A stretch of 64,000 bases of DNA from Pseudomonas azadiae (GTDB lineage: Bacteria > Pseudomonadota > Gammaproteobacteria > Pseudomonadales > Pseudomonadaceae). The notes below the pieces were generated by a model. The model was not told where the DNA came from and made no database searches. It saw only the letters and a list, made by a program, of their open reading frames with translations. The stretch spans positions 1,674,001 to 1,738,000 of the forward strand of contig NZ_JAHSTY010000001.1 in assembly GCF_019145355.1 (NCBI RefSeq), written 5' to 3'. Made by a program: the position numbers and the translations under genes. Of the stretch, positions 9,719 through 23,223 are shown piece after piece; within the stretch, counting starts at the first letter, position 1, and every line of letters begins with the position of its first letter.

Positions 9719-10721
9719 AGAGGCCCTGGCCTCCTGTGACGCCGTCGCGGCACAACTGCAACGCCTGGACCCGGCCTTGCAGGAAATCGCCGGCCGTCTG
9801 CGCCGTCAGCCGCCGCAAGTGGCGATGACCATCGCCCGTGGCAGCTCGGACCACGCCGCCAGCTACTTCGCCTACCTGGCCATGCAGCATGTGGGCATTC
9901 CGGTGGCGTCGCTGCCAATGTCGGTGGTGACCTTGTTGCAGGCGCCGATGAAAGTCAGCGGCCAGGTGGCGTTCGGTTTCTCCCAGTCGGGGCAGAGCCC
10001 GGATCTGGTCAACAGCCTGCGCCTGCTGCGCAAGCGTGGCGCCTTGAGCATCTCGATGGTCAACGCCGAAGACTCGCCGCTGCAAGCCGCGTGTGAATTC
10101 CACGTACCGCTGTGCGCCGGACCGGAACTCAGCGTGGCCGCCACCAAGAGCTTTATCGCCACGCTCAGCGCCAGCGCATTGCTGGTCGGCCACTGGCACC
10201 AGGAAGCCGACCTGCTGCAGGCCTGCCAGGCCCTGCCCGCTGGCTTGCGAGACGCCGCCAAACAGGATTGGCGCGCGGCCATCGAGGCCCTCAAAGGCAG
10301 CCAGCGCTTGATGGTGATCGGCCGTGGCGCCGGTTTCGCCATCGCCCAGGAAGCCGCGCTCAAGCTCAAGGAAACCTCGGCGATCCAGGCCGAAGCCTTC
10401 AGCAGCGCCGAAGTACGCCACGGGCCGATGGCCTTGATCGACGCAGACTACCCGCTGCTGGTGTTCGCCCCACGCGGCGCCGAACAGGCTGGCCTGCTGA
10501 CACTGGCCGCCGACATGCGCCAGCGCGGCGCCCGGGTGCTGCTGGCGGCGCCGGACGACATCGCCGAACGCGAGCTGACCCTGAGCCGCGCCGAACACCC
10601 CAGCCTGGACCCGATCCTGGCGATCCAGAGTTTCTACGTGATGGCGGCAGATTTGGCGGTCGCTCGGGGCATGGACCCGGACCAACCGCGCCACCTGAGC
10701 AAAGTCACTCGCACTCACTGA
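9699..10721 (+). CDS. SIS-domain glucosamine-6-phosphate deaminase (NagB-II/GlmS-isomerase-like)
   Basis: This 340-residue protein has two tandem SIS domains. The first carries ARGSSDHAASYFAYL and FGFSQSGQSPDLVNS; the second carries MVIGRGAGFAIAQEAALKLKE and EVRHGPMALID. It lacks the N-terminal glutaminase domain of GlmS. In this operon it most likely takes the place of classical NagB and converts GlcN-6-P to fructose-6-P and ammonia. It starts with TTG at 9699, within the end of nagA, and ends 36 bases before the fused PTS gene. The reverse, synthetic reaction is less likely given the catabolic context. Confidence 0.88.
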   Translation: MSSRMLEEALASCDAVAAQLQRLDPALQEIAGRLRRQPPQVAMTIARGSSDHAASYFAYLAMQHVGIPVASLPMSVVTLLQAPMKVSGQVAFGFSQSGQSPDLVNSLRLLRKRGALSISMVNAEDSPLQAACEFHVPLCAGPELSVAATKSFIATLSASALLVGHWHQEADLLQACQALPAGLRDAAKQDWRAAIEALKGSQRLMVIGRGAGFAIAQEAALKLKETSAIQAEAFSSAEVRHGPMALIDADYPLLVFAPRGAEQAGLLTLAADMRQRGARVLLAAPDDIAERELTLSRAEHPSLDPILAIQSFYVMAADLAVARGMDPDQPRHLSKVTRTH

Positions 10722-10757
10722 GTCAATTGCCGTGTTTTCCTGATGAGTACCGTGCCC

Positions 10758-13268
10758 ATGTCTTACAACAATAATGCATTGACCCTTGGCGCCCCCTTAA
10801 GCGGGCCGGTGCTGACCCTGGGCCGTGTTCCCGACGAAGTGTTCGCCAGCGGCGCCATGGGCGACGGCATTGCCATCGACCCGTTGAATGACTGCCTGCA
10901 TGCGCCCTGTGACGGGCTGATCATCCACGTCGCCCGTACCGGGCATGCGCTGACCATTCGTGCCGACAACGGTGCCGAGGTGCTGATGCATGTGGGCATC
11001 GACACGGTGGAACTCAATGGCGAAGGCTTTACCTTGCTGGTGAAGGACGGCGCCCGCGTCAGCAAGGGCCAGCCGCTGGTGCAGTTCGATCTGGACCGTA
11101 TCGCGCGCCAATGCAAAAGCCTGGTGAGCCTGATCGTCCTGACCAATGGCGAACGCTTTGAATTGCAAACGATCGCTGGGCAAACGGTCAAGCTCGGTGA
11201 GCCGCTGCTGCAGGTCGTGGCGCGCTCGGGCGCCTCGGCTCAAGCGGCTGTGGATAACTCGGGGGAGGAAGCCAGCGCACACGTACGTATCACTCATCGT
11301 GGCGGCCTGCATGCACGTCCGGCCGCGCTGGTCCGCAAGACCGCCCAGGGTTTCAGCAGCCAGGCGCAGCTGCATTTTGGTGACAAGTCGGCCTCGTGCG
11401 ACAGCCTGATTGGCTTGATGGGCCTGGGGATCGGCGAAGGTGATGAAGTGCGTGTGAGCTGTCGCGGCAAAGATGCCGACGCGGCGCTGCAAGCATTGGT
11501 CGCGGCCTTATCCGCCGCCATTAAAGAAGAGCATCACGCCCCCGTCGTCGTCGCGCAACGCCGGGCACATACTGAAGCCGGTGTACTGCAAGGTGTGTGC
11601 GCCGCGCCAGGACTGGTCTGCGGGCCACTGTTTCGCCTGACGGGTATCGAACTGCCGGCCGACACCGGCAACCATTGCGCCGATGAACAACTGCAACGCC
11701 TGGACACAGCGCTGGAACAGGTGCGCAGCGAAATCCGCAACACACTGGAGCACGCTCGCCAGCGTAAAAACGTCGAGGAAGAAGAGATTTTCGCCGCCCA
11801 TCTCGCGCTGTTGGAGGATCCTGCGCTGTTGGACGCGGCGACTGGCGCCATCGGAAAAGGCCGCGCGGCGACTCATGCCTGGCGCGACGCCATTCAAGCG
11901 CAATGCGCCGTCTTGCTGGCCCTGGGCAAACCGCTGTTTGCCGAACGCTCCAACGACCTGCGCGACCTGCAACAACGGGTGCTGCGCGCGCTGCTGGGCG
12001 AAGCCTGGCACTTCGAGTTGCCCGCAGGGGCGATCGTCAGCGCCCATGAATTGACCCCATCCGACTTGCTGCACCTGAGCGCGCAACAAGCCGCCGGTAT
12101 CTGCATGGCCGAGGGCGGCGCGACTTCCCATGTGGCAATCCTGGCCCGTGGCAAAGGCTTGCCCTGCGTGGTTGCGCTGGGCGCCGACGTCCTCGACGTG
12201 CCCCAAGGCCAGCGCGTCGTGCTGGACGCTGTCAACGGTCGCCTGGAACTGCAACCCAGCGACGCGCGCCACGCCGAAGTGCACCAGATTCGCGACGCGC
12301 AGAAACTGCGCCGCCAACAGCAACAGGCCCAAGCCCAAGCGCCGGCGCGCACCACCGATGGCGTGACCATCGAAGTCGCCGCCAATGTCGCCTCCAGCGC
12401 CGAGGCCCAGGTGGCCTTTGAAAACGGCGCCGATGGCGTCGGCCTGTTGCGCACCGAATTCCTCTTCGTCGACCGCCGCACCGCGCCGGATGAACAGGAG
12501 CAGCGCCAGGCTTATCAGGCCGCGCTGGATGCCATGGGCGATAAGTCGGTGATCATCCGCACCATCGACGTGGGCGGCGACAAGCAGCTCGATTACCTGC
12601 CACTGCCGGTCGAAGCCAACCCGGTGCTGGGCTTGCGCGGCATTCGTCTGGCTCAAGTGCGCCCCGATGTGCTCGACCAGCAACTGCGCGCACTGCTGCA
12701 AGTCTCCCCATTGGAGCGCTGCCGCATCCTGTTGCCAATGGTCAGCGAAGTGGACGAATTGCTGCAAATTCGTCAGCGCCTGGATGAACTGTGTGCCGAG
12801 CTGGAATTGAGCCAGCGCCCCGAACTGGGCGTGATGATCGAAGTACCCGCCGCCGCGCTGATGGCCGAGCAGTTGGCCGCACATGCGGACTTTCTGTCCA
12901 TCGGCACCAATGACCTGTCCCAGTACACCCTGGCCATGGACCGCGACCACGCCGGCCTTGCCGCACGCGTTGATGCGCTGCACCCGGCCTTGCTGCGGCT
13001 GATCGCGCAAACCTGCGCCGGCGCGGCGAAACACGGGCGTTGGGTCGGCGTGTGCGGCGCTCTTGCGTCCGACCCGCTGGCCACGCCGGTGCTGGTCGGC
13101 CTGGGGGTTACCGAGCTGTCGGTGAGCCCGCCGCAGATCGGCGAAATCAAGGACCGCGTCCGCCACCTGGACGCGGCGCAATGCCGGCAACGCAGCCTTG
13201 ACCTGCTCGACCTGAGCAGCGCCCAGGCGGTTCGCCAAGCCTGTCAACACCACTGGCCGCTGAGCTGA
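10758..13268 (+). CDS. nagF: Fused PTS protein IIA(Glc)-HPr-Enzyme I of the GlcNAc system
   Basis: One polypeptide of about 836 residues carries the whole soluble phosphorelay. First comes a IIA(Glc)-like domain (about 1-150) with the active-site segment LMHVGIDTVELNG. An HPr domain (about 175-260) follows, with HRGGLHARPAALV. Enzyme I (about 275-830) has the phospho-histidine in EGGATSHVAILARG, the PEP-site segments RTEFLFVDR and SIGTNDLSQYTLAMDRDH, and the C-terminal Cys in GVCGALASD. Phosphate passes from PEP to EI, HPr, IIA and then the IIB of NagE. A start at 10743 is also possible; neither start has a strong ribosome site. A paralogue with the same domain order lies at 23498-26005. Confidence 0.92.
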   Translation: MSYNNNALTLGAPLSGPVLTLGRVPDEVFASGAMGDGIAIDPLNDCLHAPCDGLIIHVARTGHALTIRADNGAEVLMHVGIDTVELNGEGFTLLVKDGARVSKGQPLVQFDLDRIARQCKSLVSLIVLTNGERFELQTIAGQTVKLGEPLLQVVARSGASAQAAVDNSGEEASAHVRITHRGGLHARPAALVRKTAQGFSSQAQLHFGDKSASCDSLIGLMGLGIGEGDEVRVSCRGKDADAALQALVAALSAAIKEEHHAPVVVAQRRAHTEAGVLQGVCAAPGLVCGPLFRLTGIELPADTGNHCADEQLQRLDTALEQVRSEIRNTLEHARQRKNVEEEEIFAAHLALLEDPALLDAATGAIGKGRAATHAWRDAIQAQCAVLLALGKPLFAERSNDLRDLQQRVLRALLGEAWHFELPAGAIVSAHELTPSDLLHLSAQQAAGICMAEGGATSHVAILARGKGLPCVVALGADVLDVPQGQRVVLDAVNGRLELQPSDARHAEVHQIRDAQKLRRQQQQAQAQAPARTTDGVTIEVAANVASSAEAQVAFENGADGVGLLRTEFLFVDRRTAPDEQEQRQAYQAALDAMGDKSVIIRTIDVGGDKQLDYLPLPVEANPVLGLRGIRLAQVRPDVLDQQLRALLQVSPLERCRILLPMVSEVDELLQIRQRLDELCAELELSQRPELGVMIEVPAAALMAEQLAAHADFLSIGTNDLSQYTLAMDRDHAGLAARVDALHPALLRLIAQTCAGAAKHGRWVGVCGALASDPLATPVLVGLGVTELSVSPPQIGEIKDRVRHLDAAQCRQRSLDLLDLSSAQAVRQACQHHWPLS

Positions 13269-13294
13269 CAACAACAAGAATAGGGAGACACGCC

Positions 13295-14992
13295 ATGTAC
13301 CAACACTTTATCGAAGGCCTGCAACGCCTGGGCCGTGCACTGATGCTGCCGATTGCGATTTTGCCGATCGCCGGCCTGTTGCTGCGCCTGGGCGACACCG
13401 ATCTTTTGAATATCGCAGTGATGCACGACGCCGGGCAGGCGATCTTCGCCAACCTGGCGCTGATCTTCGCCATCGGCATTGCCGTGGGGTTTGCCCGCGA
13501 CAATAACGGCACAGCGGGTTTGGCCGGGGCGATTGGCTACCTGGTGATGATCTCGACGCTCAAGGTGATGGATACGTCCATCAACATGGGCATGCTCGCC
13601 GGTATCGCCAGCGGCTTGTTGGCCGGCGGGCTGTACAACCGCTTCAAGGACATCAAGCTGCCGGAGTACCTGGCGTTCTTCGGCGGGCGGCGGTTTGTGC
13701 CGATTGTCACCGGGTTTTCGGCGGTGGGCCTGGGTGTGATCTTTGGCCTGATCTGGCCGCCGATTCAGCAGGGCATCAACAGCTTCGGCGTGTTGCTGAT
13801 GGAAAGCGGCAGCCTCGGCGCGTTCGTGTTTGGCGTGTTCAACCGCTTGCTGATCGTCACTGGCCTGCACCACATCCTCAACAATATGGCGTGGTTCGTA
13901 TTCGGCAGTTTTACCGATCCGATAACCGGCGCGGTGGTGACGGGCGACCTGACCCGCTATTTCGCCGGCGACCCCAAAGGCGGCCAGTTCATGACCGGCA
14001 TGTTCCCGGTGATGCTGTTCGGCCTACCGGCGGCGTGCCTGGCGATGTACCGCAATGCTTTGCCGGAGCGGCGTAAAGTCATGGGCGGGATTTTCCTGTC
14101 GATGGCACTGACCTCGTTCTTGACCGGGGTGACGGAGCCGATCGAGTTTGCGTTTATGTTTCTGGCACCGTTTCTGTACCTGATCCATGCGGTGCTCACC
14201 GGCCTGTCGATGGCGGTCACCAACATGCTGAATATCCACCTGGGCTTTACCTTCTCCGGCGGGTTTATCGACATGGTGCTGGGCTGGGGCAAGTCCACCA
14301 ATGGCTGGCTGGTGGTACCGGTGGGCCTGGCCTACTCGGTGATCTACTACACCGTATTCAGCTACTGCATCCGCCGCTTCAACCTGAAGACGCCGGGCCG
14401 GGAAGATATCCCGGTGGTGCAGGCTGAAGCGATGAGTGACAACCAGCGGGCTACGGCTTATATCCAGGCGTTGGGCGGTGCTGAGAACTTGCTGAGTGTG
14501 GGTGCTTGCACCACGCGCCTGCGTTTGGACATGGTTGACCGCAACAAGGCTGTGGATGCGCAGCTCAAAGCACTGGGCGCCATGGCCGTGGTTCGGCCGG
14601 GTAATGGCGGGAGCTTGCAGGTGGTGGTCGGGCCGATGGCTGACAGCATCGCCGATGAGATTCGCCTGGCGATGCCGGGGTTTGTTGCCTCAACACCAGT
14701 AGCGGTTGCACCTGTGGATAAGCCGGTGACGGTGAATGTGCAGGAAGCCGAGAAATGGCTGAATGCCCTGGGTGGCAGGGAGAATGTGCGCCAACTGGAA
14801 GCGGTGGCAATGACCCGGTTGCGGGTGGAGTTGGGGGATGATTCGCGGTTGTCTGAGGCTCAACTCACTGCGCTTGGTTGCCAAGGTGTCAGTCAGCTCG
14901 ACAGCGGTGTTTGGCACCTGTTGATGGGTGACAAGGCATCAGGGTTGGGTGAAGCGCTGGAGCGGTTGGTGACTCGCCCGATCAACGCCTGA
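13295..14992 (+). CDS. nagE: N-acetylglucosamine-specific PTS permease IICB with an extra Cys-less IIB-like tail
   Basis: The 565-residue protein has a IIC membrane domain (about 1-365) with the substrate-site segment GVTEPIEFAFMFLAPFLY. A IIB domain follows (about 385-460) with the phosphorylated Cys405 in GACTTRLRLD. A second IIB-like domain (about 480-560) aligns with the first (LNALGGRENVRQLEAVAMTR). In it the cysteine position is Ala505, so it cannot carry phosphate in the usual way. The protein takes up and phosphorylates GlcNAc using NagF as donor. It ends the nag operon, 26 bases after nagF. E. coli NagE ends instead in a IIA domain; here IIA is on NagF. Confidence 0.92.
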   Translation: MYQHFIEGLQRLGRALMLPIAILPIAGLLLRLGDTDLLNIAVMHDAGQAIFANLALIFAIGIAVGFARDNNGTAGLAGAIGYLVMISTLKVMDTSINMGMLAGIASGLLAGGLYNRFKDIKLPEYLAFFGGRRFVPIVTGFSAVGLGVIFGLIWPPIQQGINSFGVLLMESGSLGAFVFGVFNRLLIVTGLHHILNNMAWFVFGSFTDPITGAVVTGDLTRYFAGDPKGGQFMTGMFPVMLFGLPAACLAMYRNALPERRKVMGGIFLSMALTSFLTGVTEPIEFAFMFLAPFLYLIHAVLTGLSMAVTNMLNIHLGFTFSGGFIDMVLGWGKSTNGWLVVPVGLAYSVIYYTVFSYCIRRFNLKTPGREDIPVVQAEAMSDNQRATAYIQALGGAENLLSVGACTTRLRLDMVDRNKAVDAQLKALGAMAVVRPGNGGSLQVVVGPMADSIADEIRLAMPGFVASTPVAVAPVDKPVTVNVQEAEKWLNALGGRENVRQLEAVAMTRLRVELGDDSRLSEAQLTALGCQGVSQLDSGVWHLLMGDKASGLGEALERLVTRPINA

Positions 14993-15002
14993 CAGCGCGA
15001 GG

Positions 15003-15049
15003 GTGACGCAGGGCGTCACAGGATGCGTTCCCACGCAGAGCGTGGGAAC
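15003..15049. repeat. Two tandem hairpin repeats after nagE
   Basis: GTGACGC-AGG-GCGTCAC (15003-15019) is followed by GTTCCCACGC-AGA-GCGTGGGAAC (15027-15049). The second unit belongs to a pseudomonad intergenic family also present at 61838-61949. There is no U-run on the plus strand, so it is a repeat that may stabilise the nag mRNA end rather than a standard terminator. Confidence 0.7.
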
Positions 15050-15070
15050 GATCAAACTTTAGTAAGCGTC

Positions 15071-15355
15071 CTAAGTAACCGTGATCACCCATGGTTCCGA
15101 GCTATCTTGTGTATCTCTGTGAACGGCCACGAACTCGTATTTCTTGGCATCCAAATTGTTCACAGTAATGTCGAAGGCGGTACCAGCAATAGCTTGCGCA
15201 CTCCCTAAGGCCTGCCCTTGCGGGCCATCTTTGATATCAACAAACCCAGAAACAATGACGCGACCGGTAAAGTCCAAAGTTTTATGAGGCGTACTGCCGC
15301 CGCTTGGAATCTGTGGCCCACCTGCCGCTGTAACGCTGGTAATCAAAACAGCCAT
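15071..15355 (-). CDS. Small hypothetical protein, possible beta-sandwich
   Basis: I do not recognise this 94-residue protein. It is rich in Thr, Val, Gly and Ala, has no cysteine and no clear signal peptide, and alternates short hydrophobic strands with Gly/Ser loops (TGRVIVSGFVDI, TAFDITVNNLDAKKYEFVAV), as in a small immunoglobulin-like or fibronectin-like fold. The start at 15355 is chosen because GGAGA lies six bases upstream; the in-frame ATG at 15361 touches that site. It is convergent with nagE and stands alone. Confidence 0.6.
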   Translation of the reverse strand: MAVLITSVTAAGGPQIPSGGSTPHKTLDFTGRVIVSGFVDIKDGPQGQALGSAQAIAGTAFDITVNNLDAKKYEFVAVHRDTQDSSEPWVITVT

Positions 15356-15543
15356 GATCATTCTCCATCTGCGTAAATGAGCAGTTAGTGAGCCATTATT
15401 GGCGAACAGGGGTAACTGTTAGAAATAACAGTTTCGATGAGCGGTTCGCGCCACTTCAGTGGTTGGGCGAGGCGCTGGAGCGGTTGGTCAGTGGCGTTGA
15501 GGTCGGTGCCAGGTCCTAGAGATGTCGTGGCTATTCTGGCCTA

Positions 15544-15627
15544 TTCGCGAGCAAGCCCGCTCCCACATTTGACCGCATTGCCAAGTCAGGCTCCGATCAA
15601 AATGTGGGAGCGGGCTTGCTCGCGAAT
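15544..15627. repeat. REP-like repeat pair
   Basis: Arms ATTCGCGAGCAAGCCCGCTC and its inverted copy are separated by about 36 bases, directly after the stop of the minus-strand DUF6124 gene. Confidence 0.85.
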
Positions 15628-15632
15628 GGGTT

Positions 15633-15896
15633 TTAACTGGCGCCGGAAGGTTTAAGCTCGGGCACTTCGTTCAAGTCCAACACCCGATCCACCATTAGCT
15701 GAATACCCTCCAACATTCGGCAAATCGCCAACACAACATCACGCGGTGCGCCAGCGACTTCAAACGCCAGATGGCTCGTGAGTGCCTGCAGAGACGCGAT
15801 GTCCTGCGAGGTATTGGCGAGTAAGGTTTCGCTATCGATACTGAGTCGTACGCTGAATAACTGATCGGATGGGGGATTGGGACTGTCTTTGATCAT
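15633..15896 (-). CDS. DUF6124-type small protein
   Basis: This 87-residue protein resembles the small pseudomonad family DUF6124/DUF3077. It has a short polar start (MIKDSPNPPSDQLFSV), then helices with SLQALTSHLAFEVAGAPRD and ICRMLEGIQLMVDRVLDL. There is no signal peptide or membrane segment and no known function. The start at 15896 has AGGAGC six bases upstream. A long untranslated leader with an 11-base perfect stem lies directly before it. Confidence 0.7.
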   Translation of the reverse strand: MIKDSPNPPSDQLFSVRLSIDSETLLANTSQDIASLQALTSHLAFEVAGAPRDVVLAICRMLEGIQLMVDRVLDLNEVPELKPSGAS

Positions 15897-15943
15897 GGTA
15901 ATGCTCCTCAAAAAATAGGTACTACCAACATCACTTGCAGATG

Positions 15944-16028
15944 ATGGGTGGCAGCTGTGTGCGGGCCTGCAAGACCAAGGAAGGAGCATCCCGGGTAGAC
16001 CCAAAGGTCTCCCGCACACAGCCACCAT
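15944..16028 (-). ncRNA. Predicted structured leader upstream of the DUF6124 gene
   Basis: CTGTGTGCGGG (15955-15965) pairs perfectly with CCCGCACACAG (16011-16021). The stem extends further through GGTGGC (15947-15952) and GCCACC (16021-16026). Inside it, GGGTAGACC (15993-16001) can pair with GGTCTCCC (16006-16013), which shares three bases with the outer stem, so the two folds compete. It ends about 50 bases before the start codon. I infer a 5' leader or small RNA; I cannot match it to a named RNA family. Confidence 0.45.
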
Positions 16029-16206
16029 AAAGCGATGACCATGAAAAGCGCCACGATTATAGCGGCGCTTATGAGCTCCAACATAATTTCGGCGGGCTTG
16101 CAGTCCCGGTCGCTGAATTGGCAGCGACTGACGAAGGTTAGTTGCGCAAATTCCGACGGACAACCTGAAAGGCTTGTGGGAAAGATCTGAGGCGCCTGTT
16201 CGGACG

Positions 16207-16292
16207 CCATCGCGGGCAAGCCCGCTCCCACAGTTTTAATGGCATTCCAAGGTTGGAATTCGGTCGAATGTGGGAGCCGGGCTTGCCCGCGA
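16207..16292. repeat. REP-like repeat pair within module copy 1
   Basis: Arms CATCGCGGGCAAGCCCGCTC and TGTGGGAGCCGGGCTTGCCC are inverted and separated by about 35 bases containing an inner stem (TTCCAA/TTGGAA). Confidence 0.85.
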
Positions 16293-16314
16293 AGAGGCCC
16301 TCACAGCCAACAAA

Positions 16315-16346
16315 AAACCCGCTGACCAAACTGGCCCGGCGGGTTT
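16315..16346 (-). terminator. Terminator of the 150-residue gene
   Basis: On the minus strand AAACCCGC (from 16346) pairs with GCGGGTTT (to 16315) and runs on into more T residues (TTTTTTG). This lies about 37 bases after the stop at 16383. Confidence 0.75.
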
Positions 16347-16382
16347 CCTGTTTCACACTCTCGTTATTTTTGTAATCTGCGT

Positions 16383-16835
16383 CTAGGCAGACGCCGTACG
16401 TTGTTCCGCTTCGTAATGGCGAGTCTGGAAGGGCATCAGCGCTTGAGCCTTCAACCCCAGCCCCTCACTCAGTCCCCAGGACACTGCCAGGTCATCACGA
16501 CGACTGCGCAGCGCAACAGCGCCTTGTGGTTTCACGTCTTGCTTGGAAGCTGACGCTGAAAACTGCTCAAGCGCCTTCAACACCTCCTTCACCCGACCAT
16601 CTGTCGCACACGAAAAGCGTGTAAAGCGCTCAAGCAAATAACCTGCGCGACGAAGCTCCATCTCACTGGAGTGCTCCTCCAGAAACGCCATCACCTCGTC
16701 CAAAAGATTCGCATCCGAATACCACACAGCTTTCGCTGCACTGACAAGGGCATCGTCATCAGCCTGGTTCAAAGGGCTTTTGACCAGTATGTCCAAGGCG
16801 GACGAGAGGGCGGGATCGCTAAAAGGCTTCGCCAT
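16383..16835 (-). CDS. Hypothetical helical cytoplasmic protein
   Basis: I do not recognise this 150-residue protein. It is predicted to be mostly helical and soluble (AMAFLEEHSSEM, RAGYLLERFTRFS, RVKEVLKALEQFSAS), with no signal or membrane segment. The start at 16835 gives MAKPFSDPALSSALDIL and has GGAGA six bases upstream. It lies between the two copies of the duplicated 250-base module, so it has the same type of upstream region as the DUF6124 gene and may have arisen, or been acquired, with it. Confidence 0.65.
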   Translation of the reverse strand: MAKPFSDPALSSALDILVKSPLNQADDDALVSAAKAVWYSDANLLDEVMAFLEEHSSEMELRRAGYLLERFTRFSCATDGRVKEVLKALEQFSASASKQDVKPQGAVALRSRRDDLAVSWGLSEGLGLKAQALMPFQTRHYEAEQRTASA

Positions 16836-16973
16836 CTGCAGTCTCCAGATAATCGTGCAAAATATGATCATCCCGGTCACTGAACTGACAGCGACCGAAG
16901 AAGGCTATTGAGCCAGGTTCCGAGGGACAACCTGAAAGGCTTGTGGGAAAGTTCTGGGCCGCCTGTGCGGACG

Positions 16974-17055
16974 CCATCGCGGGCAAGCCCGCTCCCACAA
17001 TGGCATTCCAAAGTTGGAACTCGATCAAATGTGGGAGCCGGGCTTGCCCGCGATG
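16974..17055. repeat. REP-like repeat pair within module copy 2
   Basis: Arms CATCGCGGGCAAGCCCGCTC and TGTGGGAGCCGGGCTTGCCC are separated by about 35 bases. Confidence 0.85.
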
Positions 17056-17075
17056 AGGCCCTCACGGGCAACAAA

Positions 17076-17107
17076 AAACCCGCCGACCAAACTGGCCCAG
17101 CGGGTTT
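17076..17107 (-). terminator. Terminator after purL and the YqfO-like gene
   Basis: AAACCCGC and GCGGGTTT pair, and on the minus strand the second arm continues into a T tract. It ends the minus-strand unit that holds purL and the 103-residue gene. Confidence 0.75.
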
Positions 17108-17128
17108 CTTGTTTCTACTGCCAACGAA

Positions 17129-17440
17129 TCAAAAATCCGCCAACTGCCACACCTCATACGCCGGTGTCTCATACGGGTGGCTCAGTTTCAAAGCAGCCAC
17201 AACAGCCACGATCAACTCATCCGCCACCACCAGCTCAACCTTCCACTCCTCAACCACTTCAACCTGACCCTCCTGCCCGATAAACGGCTGGCTGCCGCCC
17301 AATGCGCGGAATTGCCCATGGCCCAGCACTTGCCAGGCGCAGTGGTCGTAGTTGCCGATGCGCCCGCCGCCCGCTGCGAAGACGGCGGTTTTTACCGTCT
17401 CCACGTGGCTGTCGGGTACGAAGAAGGCGAGTTTGTACAC
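17129..17440 (-). CDS. YqfO/NIF3-associated small domain protein
   Basis: This 103-residue protein corresponds to the small domain found inserted in, or fused to, NIF3/YqfO proteins and related to PII/CutA folds. It has YKLAFFVPDSHVETVKTAVF at the start, the conserved GGGRIGNYDHCAWQ, and SHPYETPAYEVW at the end. Its function is unknown; structures of the family suggest small-molecule or metal binding. It starts four bases after the purL stop in the same direction, so it is probably co-transcribed with purL. Confidence 0.88.
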   Translation of the reverse strand: MYKLAFFVPDSHVETVKTAVFAAGGGRIGNYDHCAWQVLGHGQFRALGGSQPFIGQEGQVEVVEEWKVELVVADELIVAVVAALKLSHPYETPAYEVWQLADF

Positions 17441-17444
17441 GGCC

Positions 17445-21341
<3,897 letters not shown>

Positions 21342-21390
21342 CTTCGGGACAGCCTCGGGAAGGGGTGTGCTTTGAGGCCGTGCATTCTAG

Positions 21391-23088
<1,698 letters not shown>

Positions 23089-23118
23089 ACGCAGTTTTCC
23101 ATACCACCACAAAACCCA

Positions 23119-23206
23119 TGTGGGAGCTGGCTTGCCTGCGATGCAGGCACCTCGGTGTATCTGTCGCACCGAGGTGATGCTATCGCAGGCAAGCCAGCTC
23201 CCACAT
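23119..23206. repeat. REP-like repeat pair
   Basis: Arms ATGTGGGAGCTGGCTTGCCT and its inverse, with an inner stem (ACCTCGGTG/CACCGAGGT), form one long interrupted palindrome between the convergent mltF and the IIB-like gene. Confidence 0.88.
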
Positions 23207-23223
23207 TTTGATCCGCGCTTGGC

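Larger units (their letters stand above)
16104..16354. repeat. Duplicated intergenic module, copy 1
   Basis: This segment of about 250 bases is a diverged duplicate of 16871-17115. In plus order both hold the TCCCGGTC..CTGAA..GCAGCGAC block, a block around ACAACCTGAAAGGCTTGTGG, a REP-like pair, and a GC hairpin (AAACCCGC/GCGGGTTT). On the minus strand each copy is therefore a terminator, a REP pair and an upstream region for the next gene. Confidence 0.75.
16871..17115. repeat. Duplicated intergenic module, copy 2
   Basis: This is the counterpart of 16104-16354. The order of elements is the same and much of the sequence is identical around ACAACCTGAAAGGCTTGTGG and GGCATTCCAA. It sits upstream of the 150-residue gene and downstream of the YqfO-like gene, all on the minus strand. 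Confidence 0.75.

Noticed and set aside
15908..16231. 107-codon minus-strand frame upstream of the DUF6124 gene
   Set aside because: It starts in a REP-like repeat and runs through the duplicated module and the hairpin leader. The repeat-derived N-terminus and the strong RNA structure argue for a leader instead. A short hydrophobic peptide from an inner ATG cannot be fully excluded.
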